From assembly GCA_019614645.1 (NCBI GenBank), contig JABWDB010000016.1:6157501-6221500 (forward strand): a stretch of 64,000 bases of DNA, in the 5' to 3' direction. The notes under the pieces were generated by a model. It did no database searches and was not told where the DNA came from. It worked only from the letters and a program-made list of their open reading frames with translations. This document shows positions 21,117-32,643 of the stretch, piece by piece. This DNA is from Stratiolaelaps scimitus. Its lineage: Eukaryota; Arthropoda; Arachnida; Mesostigmata; Laelapidae. Every line of letters begins with the position of its first letter. The stretch's first letter is position 1. Made by a program: the position numbers and the translations under genes.

Positions 21117-22180
21117 ACATTTGCTTAGTACGAGAAGTGCCTTTTCCTTTTCTACATTTAATGATAGCCGTTGTAGTAAAAACAACTCTGCTCGTTTCTT
21201 TGGAACATAGTAATGCCTAGCGGCAATGCATGGACCATCAGAAACGTGGCTTCAGAAGAAGGGTTCGTCCTCTAGACAAGCAAGATTTGAATTGAGCAGT
21301 TCCCCGGTTAATAGTATTTCATTAAGAACAGCGAAGCCCGGACGTAGCGCACGAAGGGAACGACGTGTTGACGATACTGGGCCATCCCTTCCGGTGACGT
21401 TTTTCCCGCTTCGTCACTCTATAGGTCTAGCGGTCCGCGGTGGCCTCATTGATCGGTTGTTGTCTTTCCTTGTGGACGAGGACACTGCTTGTTCCAGCGA
21501 CCACACATCGCCAATCCATCCGTAAACACTCTCCTTTGGCAAAAACACCAGGAGGCGCAAACGGAGTATCTCTGGAGCGCTGCCGCATCTCTCCATTCTT
21601 CCACAAATAATCGTCTATCCTCGCCGCACGTGTCTGGGAGTGGTGAAAAGTAGAGCGCACACAGCCCGTGCGCACGGCGGTGTACACCCTTTAGGCAAAC
21701 GGCTGAACTGAGGCCGCCGCCTTAGCTTTGCAGCTGAGGAGAAACAAAAATACTCCCATACGTGACATTGAGACAGCTGGCGTTGATGCAGGGCGAAGTG
21801 AGTGAGCTTTGCCTCACAGGTGATGGTGAGGCCTATGGACATATCGGCGGTGGTGAACGATGATGCAGGGGTAAGATGACTTATGTCCTAAGGGTCGGGG
21901 TCCTGAGGGTAGTTAGCCCTCACCTGCCGTGTCCTAAGGGTCGGGGTCCTGAGGGTAGTTACAACTCACCTGCCGTTGTATCCGATGTGCCCAGAGTCGG
22001 CCTGTGAAAGCGAATCACCTGATGATTCGCTGAAAGTTACTGATAACTTTTGTAGCAGACAAGAGTCTCGTCGCAAGGCGGCACCGTGTTTGTTAACCCA
22101 CAAGAGGTAAATCAGCTGTTACCTTCCTAGTAGAAGTTTTAGTAAGTTCTAAACAGATATTTGTGGCGACAAACATATTT

Positions 22181-22964
22181 TGGTAGCCTTATCTTTGATT
22201 TAGGATTTCCACGTTCAGCATTCAGGTTGTCAGGTGATTGGCGGTAGGAGATACAGATTAGTTACAACTCCGATATTCTAATTTCCCTTTTATAATGTTA
22301 TTATTTGTCATGTTTAGCGTGTGCACCTAAATCGTGCAAAATATTGCAATTAGGAAAATATAAAATGTCTACGAATGCAATGAAGAATGCGCGAACTCCC
22401 ATCACAAATTTGATTTTCGTATATAACGAACACGTTGTTTCTCAAAAATATATGTCGGCAATAGGAAGGCAGGAAAGCGTTTGAAGGCAGAAAACCGTAC
22501 ACCGATTACTAGACCTCGTGTAACATCGTATTTGTGGTAAAAGTTAACTAATTCCATTCACAGACACAAGTACAAATAAGCGGTATGATTTTTGAAATGA
22601 TAAACAGAATTGCAGATAACGCGCTCCTGCGGAATAGCTATTGAAAGTCATGTCATATTACCACTACGATTTCAGTCGCTCATAGTGGAGTCACCATCCG
22701 GAACTCTCGTTGGGCGCATTGCGCTGCATCATCACTTCTACGGGGTTTATGATAAGGACACACTACAGCTACCTTATAGCATGCCGTTTAAACCCAACAA
22801 CGGATCGGGCTCTCACACTGTAAGTGCAGACACTTGGGGTTGTACGTCATCGGTGCAGATCAGAAGTTTTAAACCCCGTGGTAGAAATGTGTGGGAGCTC
22901 AATAGCAGTGTCTCAGTTGGAACAAATCAGAAGGTGCATCAATCAACGATGTGTTTTTCGACCT
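22181..22964. other. No certain gene; one possible exon
   Basis: This is mostly AT-rich unique sequence. Around 22663–22790 a plus-strand frame reads Val-Glu-Ser-Pro-Ser-Gly-Thr-Leu-Val-Gly-Arg after a CAG that could be a splice acceptor. The phrase recalls phospholipid scramblases, but no donor site or partner exon was found. Confidence 0.25.
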
Positions 22965-23045
22965 GGTTCGGTAGGAAGATTCCGGAAGCGGTTCCGTAAA
23001 CATTAAATGCTGGCCGAGAGTCGAGTCAGGCCGGGAAAGTTTAGG
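22965..23045 (+). repeat. SINE2 3' body fragment
   Basis: It contains a diverged CCGTAAACATTAAATGCTGG and the following CGAGAGTC word of SINE2. Confidence 0.5.
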
Positions 23046-23289
23046 TGCGAAATCTAAGCGTCTGGGTTTCATGATGAATACAACTTAGATAACTAAGACT
23101 ATATGTTGGGCTGCGAAATCAGCCTGCATTAACCAGCCGCATTATACTTAATCGTAAACAGCATTAGACTTCTTAGTCTCGTTAGTTTTTGCAGCATCTA
23201 TTCACAGAAGACCGACAAATTCACCTTGCAAAAAAACCCATATTTTGAAATATGATGGACATGTTTTGCAAAGTGACGTTCAACCAATG

Positions 23290-24060
23290 ACTATTTTTAT
23301 TCGAACTTGTCCGACGGGTCTTCAGGAACCTGGCAAACAAAATAATAGTTCAGGGAAGGCACGTGTGGAGCCCTGGAAGGCAGGTGGTGGAACGTGCCGG
23401 CGAGGAGACGAGAAAAACCCAAAAAACCAGAAATTTGCTACTTTGGGGGGGAGCACACGGTCCCGGCCGGAGTGCCGCAGGGCTCAATCCTGGGTCCCTT
23501 GTTCTGGAACCTCGTCTATGGCGGAGTACTCGAGATCGAAGAAATGCCGGAAGACGTGGAGAGGCTCGCATACGCCGACAATCTAGCAGTCATCGAGACG
23601 ACCAAAGAAGAAAGTGCACTGCAGGATGCAGCTAACGAAGCCTTGTCGAGAGTGTATGGGTGGATGAATGATCACCACTTAAGACATTCACCGGGCAAGT
23701 CGGACGCATTGTATCTTGCAAGTAAAAAGAGGACGAGAGGAAGTCAACTTGTAATGGAAGGCCAGCCGATACAAATTAATAAAGCGACAGAATACCTTGG
23801 AGTCATCCTCAACTTAAGGATGACTCCATCTAATATGTGATGATGAAGTCCCAGAAGGTCGCTACAAATCTAGCCCGGTTTATGCCGAGGGTCGGAAAAC
23901 CGTCAGTAAAAAAGAGAAAGCTTCTCGTATCCATCCCTAAATCCATGGCCTTCTACGCATCACCGGTCTGAGCGGACACGGCCCAACAGACGGCGAAGGA
24001 CAGAAATGCGCTGAGGTCGACACTGGCGACATGAGTTGGCTAGAGAGGGCTAGCTGGGCG
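23290..24060 (+). mobile_element. R1-like reverse transcriptase remnant, palm region
   Basis: Frame 23394–23840 encodes Gly-Val-Pro-Gln-Gly-Ser-Ile-Leu-Gly-Pro followed by the catalytic box mutated to Tyr-Ala-Asp-Asn (about 23571–23582), then connection-region sequence. The frame ends in an 11-bp palindrome at 23799–23827, after which coding similarity continues in another frame. The Asp-to-Asn change removes an essential metal ligand, so the enzyme would be dead even without the break. Confidence 0.75.
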
Positions 24061-24419
24061 GTGGGCCTGACCTGACTGTGCCTTGCAGAGCCACTATCAA
24101 CTCTTGGGCTGACGAATGGGAGCAGCAGTCAGTTGGGGGATAATTAAGGGACCTGACTGGACACGGCCAATTCCAGAGCTCCATGGCTAGGATCAACTAA
24201 CTTAACCTCGATTCCTGCGTGTTACGCGACTCGGCGCAAGGTCTGATCGACCAAAACGAGAACGTCGAGAGGGGGTGCCGGAGAGAGGGAAGTAGGGGTG
24301 GGTTACCAGCCAGGCCCCAAGCGATGACCCTCGATGCACCCACGGGCATCATGCGGACATGCGGTCGGATAAATTAAGTAGGTAGTATGCCTTCCTAGTA
24401 ATTTCCGAGCCTGGGGGTA

Positions 24420-24505
24420 GAGGGTGCACGGGTTTATGAGTCTCACACTGGTCGGGGTAGGGGGTGCACGGGTTTATGAGTCTCACACTGGTCAGTATAG
24501 CTTAG
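24420..24505. repeat. Tandem duplication of about 41 bp
   Basis: Two copies of a GGGGGTGCACGGGTTTATGAG-type unit stand head to tail. Confidence 0.75.
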
Positions 24506-24663
24506 TGACACATGTGCATTAAGCATTCCCGAAACTTCCCAAAAAAATTTTTCCTTGCTTTGCTTTGCTACCTCAAGATATCACCCCGAAAAATGTAGCT
24601 CCGTCATGATGGAGCCATGACAGAACATTCGGCTATTTGTCATATCTGCGTATCTGCGTGTCA

Positions 24664-24815
24664 GTGTTGCGGCGTGGCCTGGATGGCTAATCCGTCGAGC
24701 ACGAATGCACGAGGCTTTGTGATTGTGGGCTCGAGCCCAACATGACGGTCACGGCAGCACCGAAGCCTGCCACGGAAGGTCAGCGGTAGCGGTGTGTGGT
24801 TGTGTGCACCTAGCT
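24664..24815 (+). repeat. SINE3, tRNA-like head
   Basis: It has an A-box-like TGGATGGCTAATCC and a B-box-like GGGCTCGAGCCC. The body has ACGGTCACGGCAGCAC and CTGCCACGGAAGGTCAGCGG. A related copy is at 32322–32450, and body fragments occur near 7320, 11075, 19505 and 27385. Confidence 0.45.
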
Positions 24816-25099
24816 CATTTAAAATAAACAGAACCGGACAGAGCATACACATGGTGCCTGTGAGAGGACCCTAGTAAAAGACAGCGGCGCTTGAAGAGTG
24901 GAGAGATCGTCCAGAATGATGCGAATGATGCGATCCGCGTAATCTTTAATATGCGCCGCACAGACTCCATGCGCCGCACAGACTCCATGTCGCTCTCCTA
25001 GCTCCTGTATTTATTTTTTTTTGTTTTTTTCGAGCTGACCCTCAGCTGTTCCCCTATCTGACAGGCCTGTATATTTGTCTATATACATCTATATATATA

Positions 25100-25400
25100 T
25101 ATATCTCGCATTTCTGTCCTTCGCCTTCTGTTAAGCCGTGTCCGCTCAGACCGGTGATGCGTAGAAGGCCATGGATTTAGGGATGGATACGAGAAGCTTT
25201 CGTATCCATCCCTCGGCCCTCGGCATAAACCGGGCTAGGTTTGTAGCGACCTTTTGGGACTTCGGCTCACATATTAGATGCGAGCCGATCCGCTTAAACC
25301 AGTGTTGAGATACAATGCGTCCGACTTGCCCGGTGAATGTCTTAAGTGGTGATCATTCATCCACCCTCACACTCTCGACAAGGCTTCGTTAGCTGCATCC
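25100..25400 (-). mobile_element. R1-like reverse transcriptase fragment
   Basis: This is an inverse-orientation relative of 23670–23960: the words GTGATCATTCATCCACCCT and CGACAAGGCTTCGTTAGCTG mirror that copy. It includes a 14-bp-arm palindrome at 25179–25213. Confidence 0.65.
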
Positions 25401-25628
25401 TCAGACTCCATTCGTCACATTAGAAGTAAATACACCAAATCAGGGACGATTCCCAGCAAAAACTATATTCCCCTGCATATAGAAGCTTCGCTAGCTCACT
25501 GCTCAAAGCTCCGCTTTATCGCCCTCGTCTTTGCAGTCATCTGCAGTCATCACGAATTACTACCCGTGCTCGTGCTTGTTTTGCCAACTTGTTCCAGAAT
25601 CGCTTGGCAGTGAATGATTCCCTGAGCA

Positions 25629-25909
25629 TTACCGCGGTAGACAACAGACTAAACTAAACCTGCAATCCTGCGCTGGTTTCGGCCGAAGACCTGAGATATC
25701 GGGCTTCTCGCGAATCTTCTTATGCAACAGGGAACGCGTGGTAAGCAATCGACTGCGCCGTAAACCCTATCGAGACTAGCAGGACAACCCTGCCGCGAAC
25801 ATCTGCCTCCGTGTGCCATGCAATTGAACTTTATCAGACACTCCACAGTGTAGTATCCTGCCAGTGCCGATAGCACGAGGATAACGAGGAGAGTAGAGTT
25901 CTTCACCAT
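25629..25909 (-). pseudogene. Double beta-defensin-like pseudogene, copy 7
   Basis: The signal peptide, extra cysteine and complete module 1 (C-x6-C-x4-C-x12-C-x5-CC) are intact and open from 25909. After the CC pair about 30 nt are missing relative to paralogues, taking out the start of module 2 and shifting the frame. The open frame ends at 25649 without module 2 cysteines. The tail of module 2, with its CC pair and stop, is still visible in another frame down to 25629. A one-module product of 86 residues could still be made, so residual function is not excluded. Confidence 0.75.
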
Positions 25910-26016
25910 TTCACTTTACTATGTTATACTGTTACACGTTCTGCAATGACTGTAAAAAAAATTCACAGATCAGTACAGCTCTATGTTATGAAAGTATGTT
26001 GGTGACGAGCGCCGGT

Positions 26017-26052
26017 GTATATATATATATATATATATATAGATATATATTA
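26017..26052 (-). promoter_or_regulatory. (TA)n tract upstream of copy 7
   Basis: A long TA run lies 108 bp upstream of the start codon. It is kept although the gene is broken. Confidence 0.35.
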
Positions 26053-26534
26053 CTCACGGTTCGAAGAGTTTTTTTATCGTGAGTTAATAATAATTTTGGA
26101 ATGATTATTTAAATTTAATCAATTTAGGATCACGTCTGTGTTAGGTAAAGACGTTCTGTTAACAGAGTAAGTCATGAAGAACTCCTCCACTAGTTAATAA
26201 TACCTTAAAATTGTCTATTTTCTCCTTATTGAAAGTAATTGACACACAGTAATACATTCATTTTGATATTAAAGAAGTTTAAATTTTGTAGTGCATCCGT
26301 AGAAAAAATCGACAACCAACATTATTATCATGTGAATTATTTTACTCGATGTCGGGTATTGATTAGGTTTATGTGTTTTAAAATATACAATACTTAGAGA
26401 AGCAATTCTGGACAGGGTGTGAGGCTGATGTTTGAAATATTATTCTGACCAAAAGGATCATTCATAAGAGGAAAACAACGATAGGATCCTCGAATTGTCT
26501 AGTTCCATTCGCGCGTTGTTGGTATTGCAGCGGC

Positions 26535-26660
26535 TGCATGGATTCGATCCCCGTCGATGTATTTTTCCATTGAAGGGTCCATTTTACGAAGCAATGGGAA
26601 AGCAATACCGTGGACGTTAAATGTTGGCCGAGAGTCAGCCCGAAAAGGTTTGGTGTTAAG
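26535..26660 (+). repeat. SINE2
   Basis: It has B box GATTCGATCCC and the body CCGTGGACGTTAAATGTTGG with GCCGAGAGTCAGCCCG. Confidence 0.6.
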
Positions 26661-27520
26661 TGAGTATCATAAATAGTACCCTGTCCAAAGCAAGCTATCT
26701 GAGTGACGTTCCCAAATAACCCTCGTATATACCAGGGCCTTAATGATGAAAATTAGTTGTGGTCTTACCCTGCTTGTTCCTGCATCCACTTACAGCCAAT
26801 CAAATCTATAAACACTTTCCTTAAGCAACAACACCAGGAGGTGCAGACAGAGCATCCCCGGAGCGCTCCCGCATCTCTCCTTTCCCCCACAAATCATTTG
26901 TCCTCGCCGCACGTGTCGGAGGTCGTGCACAGTGAAGGACTGATAGCCGGCACGGCGGGCCGTGTCCACCGTTAACGCAAACCTGACCTGGACGTGTATG
27001 TGTGCAGATGAGGAACGAGGAACTTGTGACATGTGACATCGAGGCAGTTGGTGCTGATACAGGGCGAAGTGAGTGAGCTTTGCCTCACAAATGATGGCGA
27101 GGCCTATGAAAATATTGACACTAGTGAACGATAATGCAGGGGACCGGGGACTTGTGTTCTAGGAGCCCCCTACAAGTTACTGTACTTAGATGGATGAACA
27201 CTAAAAAGACAATTAGACACGCTGCCCTATCATTCGTAATTGCCGACCCTTATCCGCTCGGATTGCTTTGGTGATCTCTAAGTAAGCAGTGAGAAAGTCT
27301 TTTACTGCGGTTCCCACGAGTACCACGAATGCACATAACGTGTTCGCCAGTTTGACTGGAATTAACGTAGCGGTACAATGGCCTGCCATGGAAAGTAACG
27401 CTAAATCATCTGCAGCGTTACGGAACTGTGATTGTGCACCTCTTCAATAGTGTTACAATACCGTAAGGATCACACAAGCGTACCAGAGTTCTGCAAATTA
27501 CATTTGAATTGACCTCCTCC

Positions 27521-27588
27521 GTCCTCAGGGGGACAACGTCTGCCACAGTGCCCTCGATTATCAGAGCACCCCATTATGAAATCCCCCG
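27521..27588 (-). pseudogene. Defensin-like module 2 fragment
   Basis: A minus-strand stretch reads like the start of module 2: Gly-Asp-Phe-Ile, then Cys-x6-Cys-x3-Cys-Pro-Pro. The rest of the module and the whole of module 1 are absent, so it is the relic of a further array member. Confidence 0.6.
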
Positions 27589-27998
27589 TAATTTTTTTTA
27601 GAGAGACGTAAAACATAAGGAGGTAGAGGGCGGGTTCCCAGCAGCCAGGCCCCCGAACGATGACTCTTGATGCACCCACAGGCGCTCGGGTTGTGCACAG
27701 GCGTCCACACTGTTTTGTCGAATTATAGAGATGTATGGTCGGGCAGTAGGGTAGCTGATACGAGTCCGAGGTCCTTATTGAATTGATCCCTAGCAATTTT
27801 CGAGCCTGGGGGTGGGGGGAACAAGGGTTTAGGGCATCCTATAATTCTAGGCACTAAACGATTAAGTGCATAACATTTTCCAATCCTCGTCTGACCCTCG
27901 GGGTAATCAGTCTAGACCCTCAGTGAATAATTGTACGCCGGTATTTCATTCACAAATCGATAGCGTATAGATGTACTTATTTTTGCAGGCTGACTCAG

Positions 27999-28075
27999 AG
28001 GCAATATTTAACGTCCACGGTACTGCCTTCGGCATTGCTCCATAAGACTGAAGTACACCTTTAAATGCGCATTGA
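27999..28075 (-). repeat. SINE2 body fragment
   Basis: On the minus strand it shows the CCGTGGACGTTAAATATTG body word, followed by the truncated head side. Confidence 0.5.
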
Positions 28076-29570
28076 CATTTAGAAGTGTCCTTGTGGCCTT
28101 TAGATCTGTGAAGTTTTATAGTTGCGGATCAGTGCTACCTGGATATGGAGTCTGATAACGTCAGTGGTTCGGACTCCCGAGTTCCAATCTATAGTAACCA
28201 TCTCATAAGCGAATGGTATTGTTTTTACTCGTTACGATAATACAACTTGTATAAATGTCGCATATGGTTGGTGTGGAGTAGAGAAGATCGTAGATTCGTG
28301 GTTTCAGTTTCAGATAGTTCAGCCGGGTGGAGACCCGTGGACCGCTGACTCGCTCAATGAACACAGGTTGCTTCAGAGCAGAGTTGAGAACAGTATTTTA
28401 TTCAGTGAAGTTCGGACCTTTTATATCTCTGGATTCGTATTCCAGAATATTCTTTCCACATTTGGCAGTCATCATCATTATGATGGTGCCATTATCTAAA
28501 TAGCTTGAGAATGTGCATGTCTACAAATGCGTATGGCTTTGTTAACCCCGCTAAAGAAGTTAGCATTTCCTTAAGAAAAACGCAACGCTCTGCCGTGAAC
28601 TAGTTGTATTATTATAACCTCTTCATTTTCGATCACTAGGTGTCGAATCTCAATAATATCCTTCACGTAGGTGCAGGTACGAAATGTGTCTTATTGCACA
28701 AAATCGGACACTAAAAGGCATCACTCAAAACATTAACAGCACTAACGTTGACCGGACACCTGCACAACTCTATCTGCCCTTATAACCTTATCTGGAGTCG
28801 CTCTATTCCCTTTGTATCGTTTTATTCTTGCACAGGCCTAGTGGGTAAGGCTCATACTTGGCCCACCTAAGGCTCACTAGTTGTGGGTTGACAGCCCTGA
28901 TTGTAATCGAATGGCCAGAATAGACATGGGGGGGATATATAAATCTGTATGTGTCTTTTATTGGCCGCCAATTCTATTACTATAAACAATAATGAAGCAA
29001 CAAAAGGGGTAGTATTGGCGTGGAAATCGAAGGAAGCCCATCAGAGTTCGAATAATAGCCTGGTCCATCTCATGCGCTATGCCCTTATAATAAGATTACA
29101 GATTAATTACAAAAGGACAGATCAATCTGGTCCAGGAATAAGCTGAATGTTAAGAAAGCGAGAGTCAACCATTCTGAATTGTGTGTTTATCCTCTCAGGG
29201 AGAAACAGATCTAAACAAGAAAGTCAAAAACTTAGTGGGGGTTGTGTGACTCGCAGCAGTCTTGCGACACAAGACGCCTTCAACCGTGGTATGTGTTGGC
29301 CGTGGAAGTGGCTCGGCGGAGTTTCATCTACAGGCATAAATAAAAACAGAAGACTTGTATCCTTTGGAGGGAGTAAAGGCGATAGCTAATAAATACAAAC
29401 ATCGCAGTTCACAGGTCAATAATTCTCACTGTTTCTCTTAATTTCTCATTTAAATAGGTTCTAAGTGGGTTTGAGGGTCAGACAGCAACACACCTAAAAT
29501 AATAAATGTACTATTCGGTCCACATTGCTGGGTAGCACCTATTCATGTAGCAATGCAACTGCTTCTACAT
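28076..29570. other. No gene seen; repeat scraps
   Basis: It includes tRNA-like scraps near 28165–28200 and 28835–28905, and the GACTCGCTCAATGAACA repeat (28345–28445) shared with 891–1005. No convincing coding frame was found. Confidence 0.4.
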
Positions 29571-29624
29571 GGCGATGTTGCTATTGTGAATCAACTGAAA
29601 AACTTGACCAGATTTGAATGACAA

Positions 29625-30120
29625 TAACAACGCTCGACACATTGCTGTGGACTCCGGCGTGAATCTTATCTTTAATATCCACGTGCGGTGCTCGGTATTT
29701 GACAGCGGCAGGTAGGAGGAGGGAGTCACGGTAATAGATTTCGCAATTTAGTTTTATACAGTAGAAGTCTGCATCGACTCCGACTACGGCTTTGGACACG
29801 AGTGATTCGATTCCCGTTTGCGTGACATGGTGGATCCTGTTAAATAAGAAAAACTTGGCGATGTTGCTATTGTCATTCAAATCTGGTCAAGTTTTTCTTA
29901 TTTAACAGGATCCACCATGTCACGCAAACGGGAATCGAATCACTCGTGTCCAAAGCCGTAGTCGGAGTCGATGCAGACTTCTACTGTATAAAACTAAATT
30001 GCGAAATCTATTACCGTGACTCCCTCCTCCTACCTGCCGCTGTCAAATACCGAGCACCGCACGTGGATATTAAAGATAAGATTCACGCCGGAGTCCACAG
30101 CAATGTGTCGAGCGTTGTTA
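29625..30120. repeat. Large palindrome with 232-bp arms
   Basis: Arms 29625–29856 and 29889–30120 appear to be exact inverse complements over 232 bp around a 32-bp spacer. Each arm holds the same open frame with no stop over about 70 codons, preceded by a good splice-acceptor-like tract (GTTTTTCTTATTTAACAG). The spacer word GGCGATGTTGCTATTGT also occurs directly repeated at 29571–29587, and the stretch 29602–29624 is inverted relative to 29870–29892. This nested layout points to template switching. Confidence 0.9.
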
Positions 30121-30149
30121 CTTTACGAACATCAGAGCCCTGTAGTTAA
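29946..30149 (+). other. Unrecognised open frame in the palindrome arm
   Basis: The 67-codon plus-strand frame lies largely inside the right arm; its mirror is in the minus-strand frame 29581–29880. The shared peptide contains Asp-Ala-Asp-Phe-Tyr-Cys and a second cysteine five residues later, and matches no family I recognise. An internal exon or a transposon piece are both possible. Confidence 0.25.
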
Positions 30150-31300
30150 ACGGAGCCACAGTGAATGTTACGCGGCGAAAAGTAACGACAATGATGACAA
30201 ATGCTCCTGAATTCTGAGGACTGTCAGTCTCTCGAGCGCGCGCATAAGAACGGCGATAGATAGACAGTTTCTCTGCACCAAAATATTCTCGTTGAAGGCT
30301 CAATATCCAAGTCAATAAGAACAGTTGTCGTCGTGTATACATCAAATAGAATATTACACGGGGGGTTGAGTGTAGAATTGGAAAGTTATCGCTTGCAACG
30401 ATTACTTCCCAATCGTTACGGATAATATCATAGATTGCAGGAACGCTCACATCAAATACGTACGTCGCAGCTTCGAACTCCGAGCCCGTTGACTAATTCA
30501 GATGCACAGACGTCTACGACACGACGTTTGCTTCCACGACATCCGGCGATGCTCGTTTGGAGTGTGTAGAGAGAGTATAAAATTGACATGTTATATATGA
30601 AGCGGATGGAAGTTGCATAATATATCTGTCTCTGGTTAGCACTGCAAAGATAGTTTCATTGACAGATTTAACCATATGTGAAGTCAAACAGTTCCCACCT
30701 CGATATGGCACTGCTTACGTTATTCGTGTCATTTTTTGATGGCACATTGAACAGAAGTTCGGGCATATAAATTTGGCTCCCTCAGTGAAAGATTGTTTTA
30801 ACAGTTGCCCTCTCCGTCTCTATGAGCTGCGAGGTATCAGGACCTCAATTGTTTTCCACCTAGGTCCAGGAAGACCCTAAGCTTATTCGACGGCGTATTT
30901 TCCCCGCGTTCTTCAGCTGCAAAATATCACCAAAACGGTCTGCCAAGCGAATCACTGAAATATATTGACCAGGTATATTATTCAGCTGGTCGGGCGCACA
31001 AAATATTATCACCCTCTTACTTTTTTTTAATGCCTCTATAATATTATTGGATCATAAAACCGCTACCAGCTGCGTGGTTATTTGATATTATGCAAATTTT
31101 AAAAAGGTCTGGTCATAATTGCCTTCGTTACGTAATGCACCAGGTCCACAGAGCTTAAACAAATATGTGTATGTTTGTGCATGTCTATGTGTGTGTTCAT
31201 CACACGACGCCTCTCTCCGTGACTTTACTCTTTCTCCTTCTGTTACTTTACGTACCTATGGTAGGTAGGTTTAGCTTAACGGCGACCACCAAGAAGGAAG
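30150..31300. other. No gene seen
   Basis: This is unique-looking sequence of mixed composition. Short frames only; nothing recognised on either strand. Confidence 0.4.
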
Positions 31301-31714
31301 CCAAACGCTGCATTGTATAGAATATCTCCATGATGCGATTATGTCATTGGGACCCTTTGCAACCTACAGTGGCACCCACCCAGTCACGCAGAGGCTCCAG
31401 AGGCGTACACAGGCCAGCATCAGCAGTTGTAAATAGTATTAGTATGAGTGGCACTAGTCTGGTTGTGGTGGGTACGAGGTCATGCTATCGCACGTTAGCG
31501 GACGCCAGCTCACACATCCATTTCATGATGGTTACGGCTGTCATCAGGCCCCCGGGTCACTCCGGCTTCATCTCGGTCGGTTCTTCTGCCATTCCACAAC
31601 TACCCTCCTCCACAAGGGCGGTCAGATCTCCATGGACGTATTGTAGTATGTATTGTTTAAGGAAGCGTTGTAGGAAGCGAGGACCCGGCCTAGCACAGCT
31701 TGGCGATGCCGTGG

Positions 31715-31805
31715 TTGCTGATACTGGGCCATCACTTCCGATGACGTACTTTCCTTATTGTCACCGGCCGTCACTTCCGATGACGTACGTTCCTTATTGT
31801 CACCC
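31715..31805. repeat. Tandem duplication of about 40 bp
   Basis: The words TCACTTCCGATGACGTAC and TTCCTTATTGTCACC occur twice head to tail within a dispersed repeat block. Confidence 0.75.
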
Positions 31806-32321
31806 GATAGCTTCTGACCACCGCAGCGATTCGCGGTGGGCTCATTGATCGGCTGTCCTGCCCTGTGGATGAGGACATTGCTTGTTCCAGCAACCACACA
31901 TAGGGAGCTTATTCACCCCTAAACAATCTCCGGGTAACAGCACCGGGGGCGCAGACGGAGCATCTTCCCGTTCGTCCACATGTGGGGGGTTGTAGTGCAT
32001 GATGTAGTGCACGGAGTGCAGACAGCGAGCGCGCCCGGCAGAGTACCGAGCTGAGCACTACCATCTAATCCGTTGAGGCAACGGTAAGAAAGACTCTTGA
32101 AACTATGGATCACAGCGAAGCGACAGAAGGAAAATCAGCCCCGTGGACTGAGAGATCTGAATTGAGTGTATCACAATGACATGTCGTAAATGAGCTAAAG
32201 CGCTAAGGTCTTTAGGCAAGATGGTTTGTTGTATACACGTACCGAGAGTGGCGAAGGTACGTAGTATTTTTTTATACTTCCGTGACGTGTCGCGACAGCA
32301 ACGAGGGTGGAACGAGGGTGT

Positions 32322-32450
32322 AGCGGCGTGGCGTGGGTGGCTAATCCGCCGATCACGAAGACACGGGGCTTTGTAATCGTCGGCTCGGCCGGAAGAAAAA
32401 CGGTCACGGCAGCACAGGCCTGTCACGGAAGGACAAGGCAGCTGTGGAGT
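32322..32450 (+). repeat. SINE3-like element
   Basis: It shares the GCGTGG...GGTGGCTAATCCG head and the ACGGTCACGGCAGCACAG body with the copy at 24664–24815. Confidence 0.45.
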
Positions 32451-32643
32451 CTGCAACTCCAGTGCATGCAAGCCTCCTTCATAAGACTGATGAGCCTACC
32501 AGAGCTCCGCTTTGGATCGCCCTCGTCGCCTACCAGAACTCCGCTTTGGATCGCCCTCGTCGTGATTGTACCATGGTTGTTTAATGAGCTTGTTCCAGAA
32601 TTGCCTGTCCGATCTGCCGTGGCAGTGGATGATCGCCCGAGCA

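Larger units (their letters stand above)
19280..22180. repeat. Segmental duplication unit 6 of the defensin-like array
   Basis: It carries gene copy 6, a TA tract, SINE1, SINE2, a palindrome at 21010–21116 and the long shared tail seen also in unit 1. A tandem duplication (TCCTAAGGGTCGGGGTCCTG, about 21885 and 21930) is private to this unit. Confidence 0.65.
25480..27160. repeat. Segmental duplication unit 7 of the defensin-like array
   Basis: It is closest to unit 8: shared TCACGTCTGTG and AGACGTTCTGTTAACAGAG-like words and the same SINE2 variant, without SINE1. Confidence 0.65.

Noticed and set aside
29581..30149. Two separate genes in opposite directions
   Set aside because: They are one sequence read twice in a palindrome, so at most one ancestral exon is involved.
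31330..31848. 172-codon plus-strand frame
   Set aside because: It runs through dispersed repeats and a private tandem duplication and has no recognisable motif.
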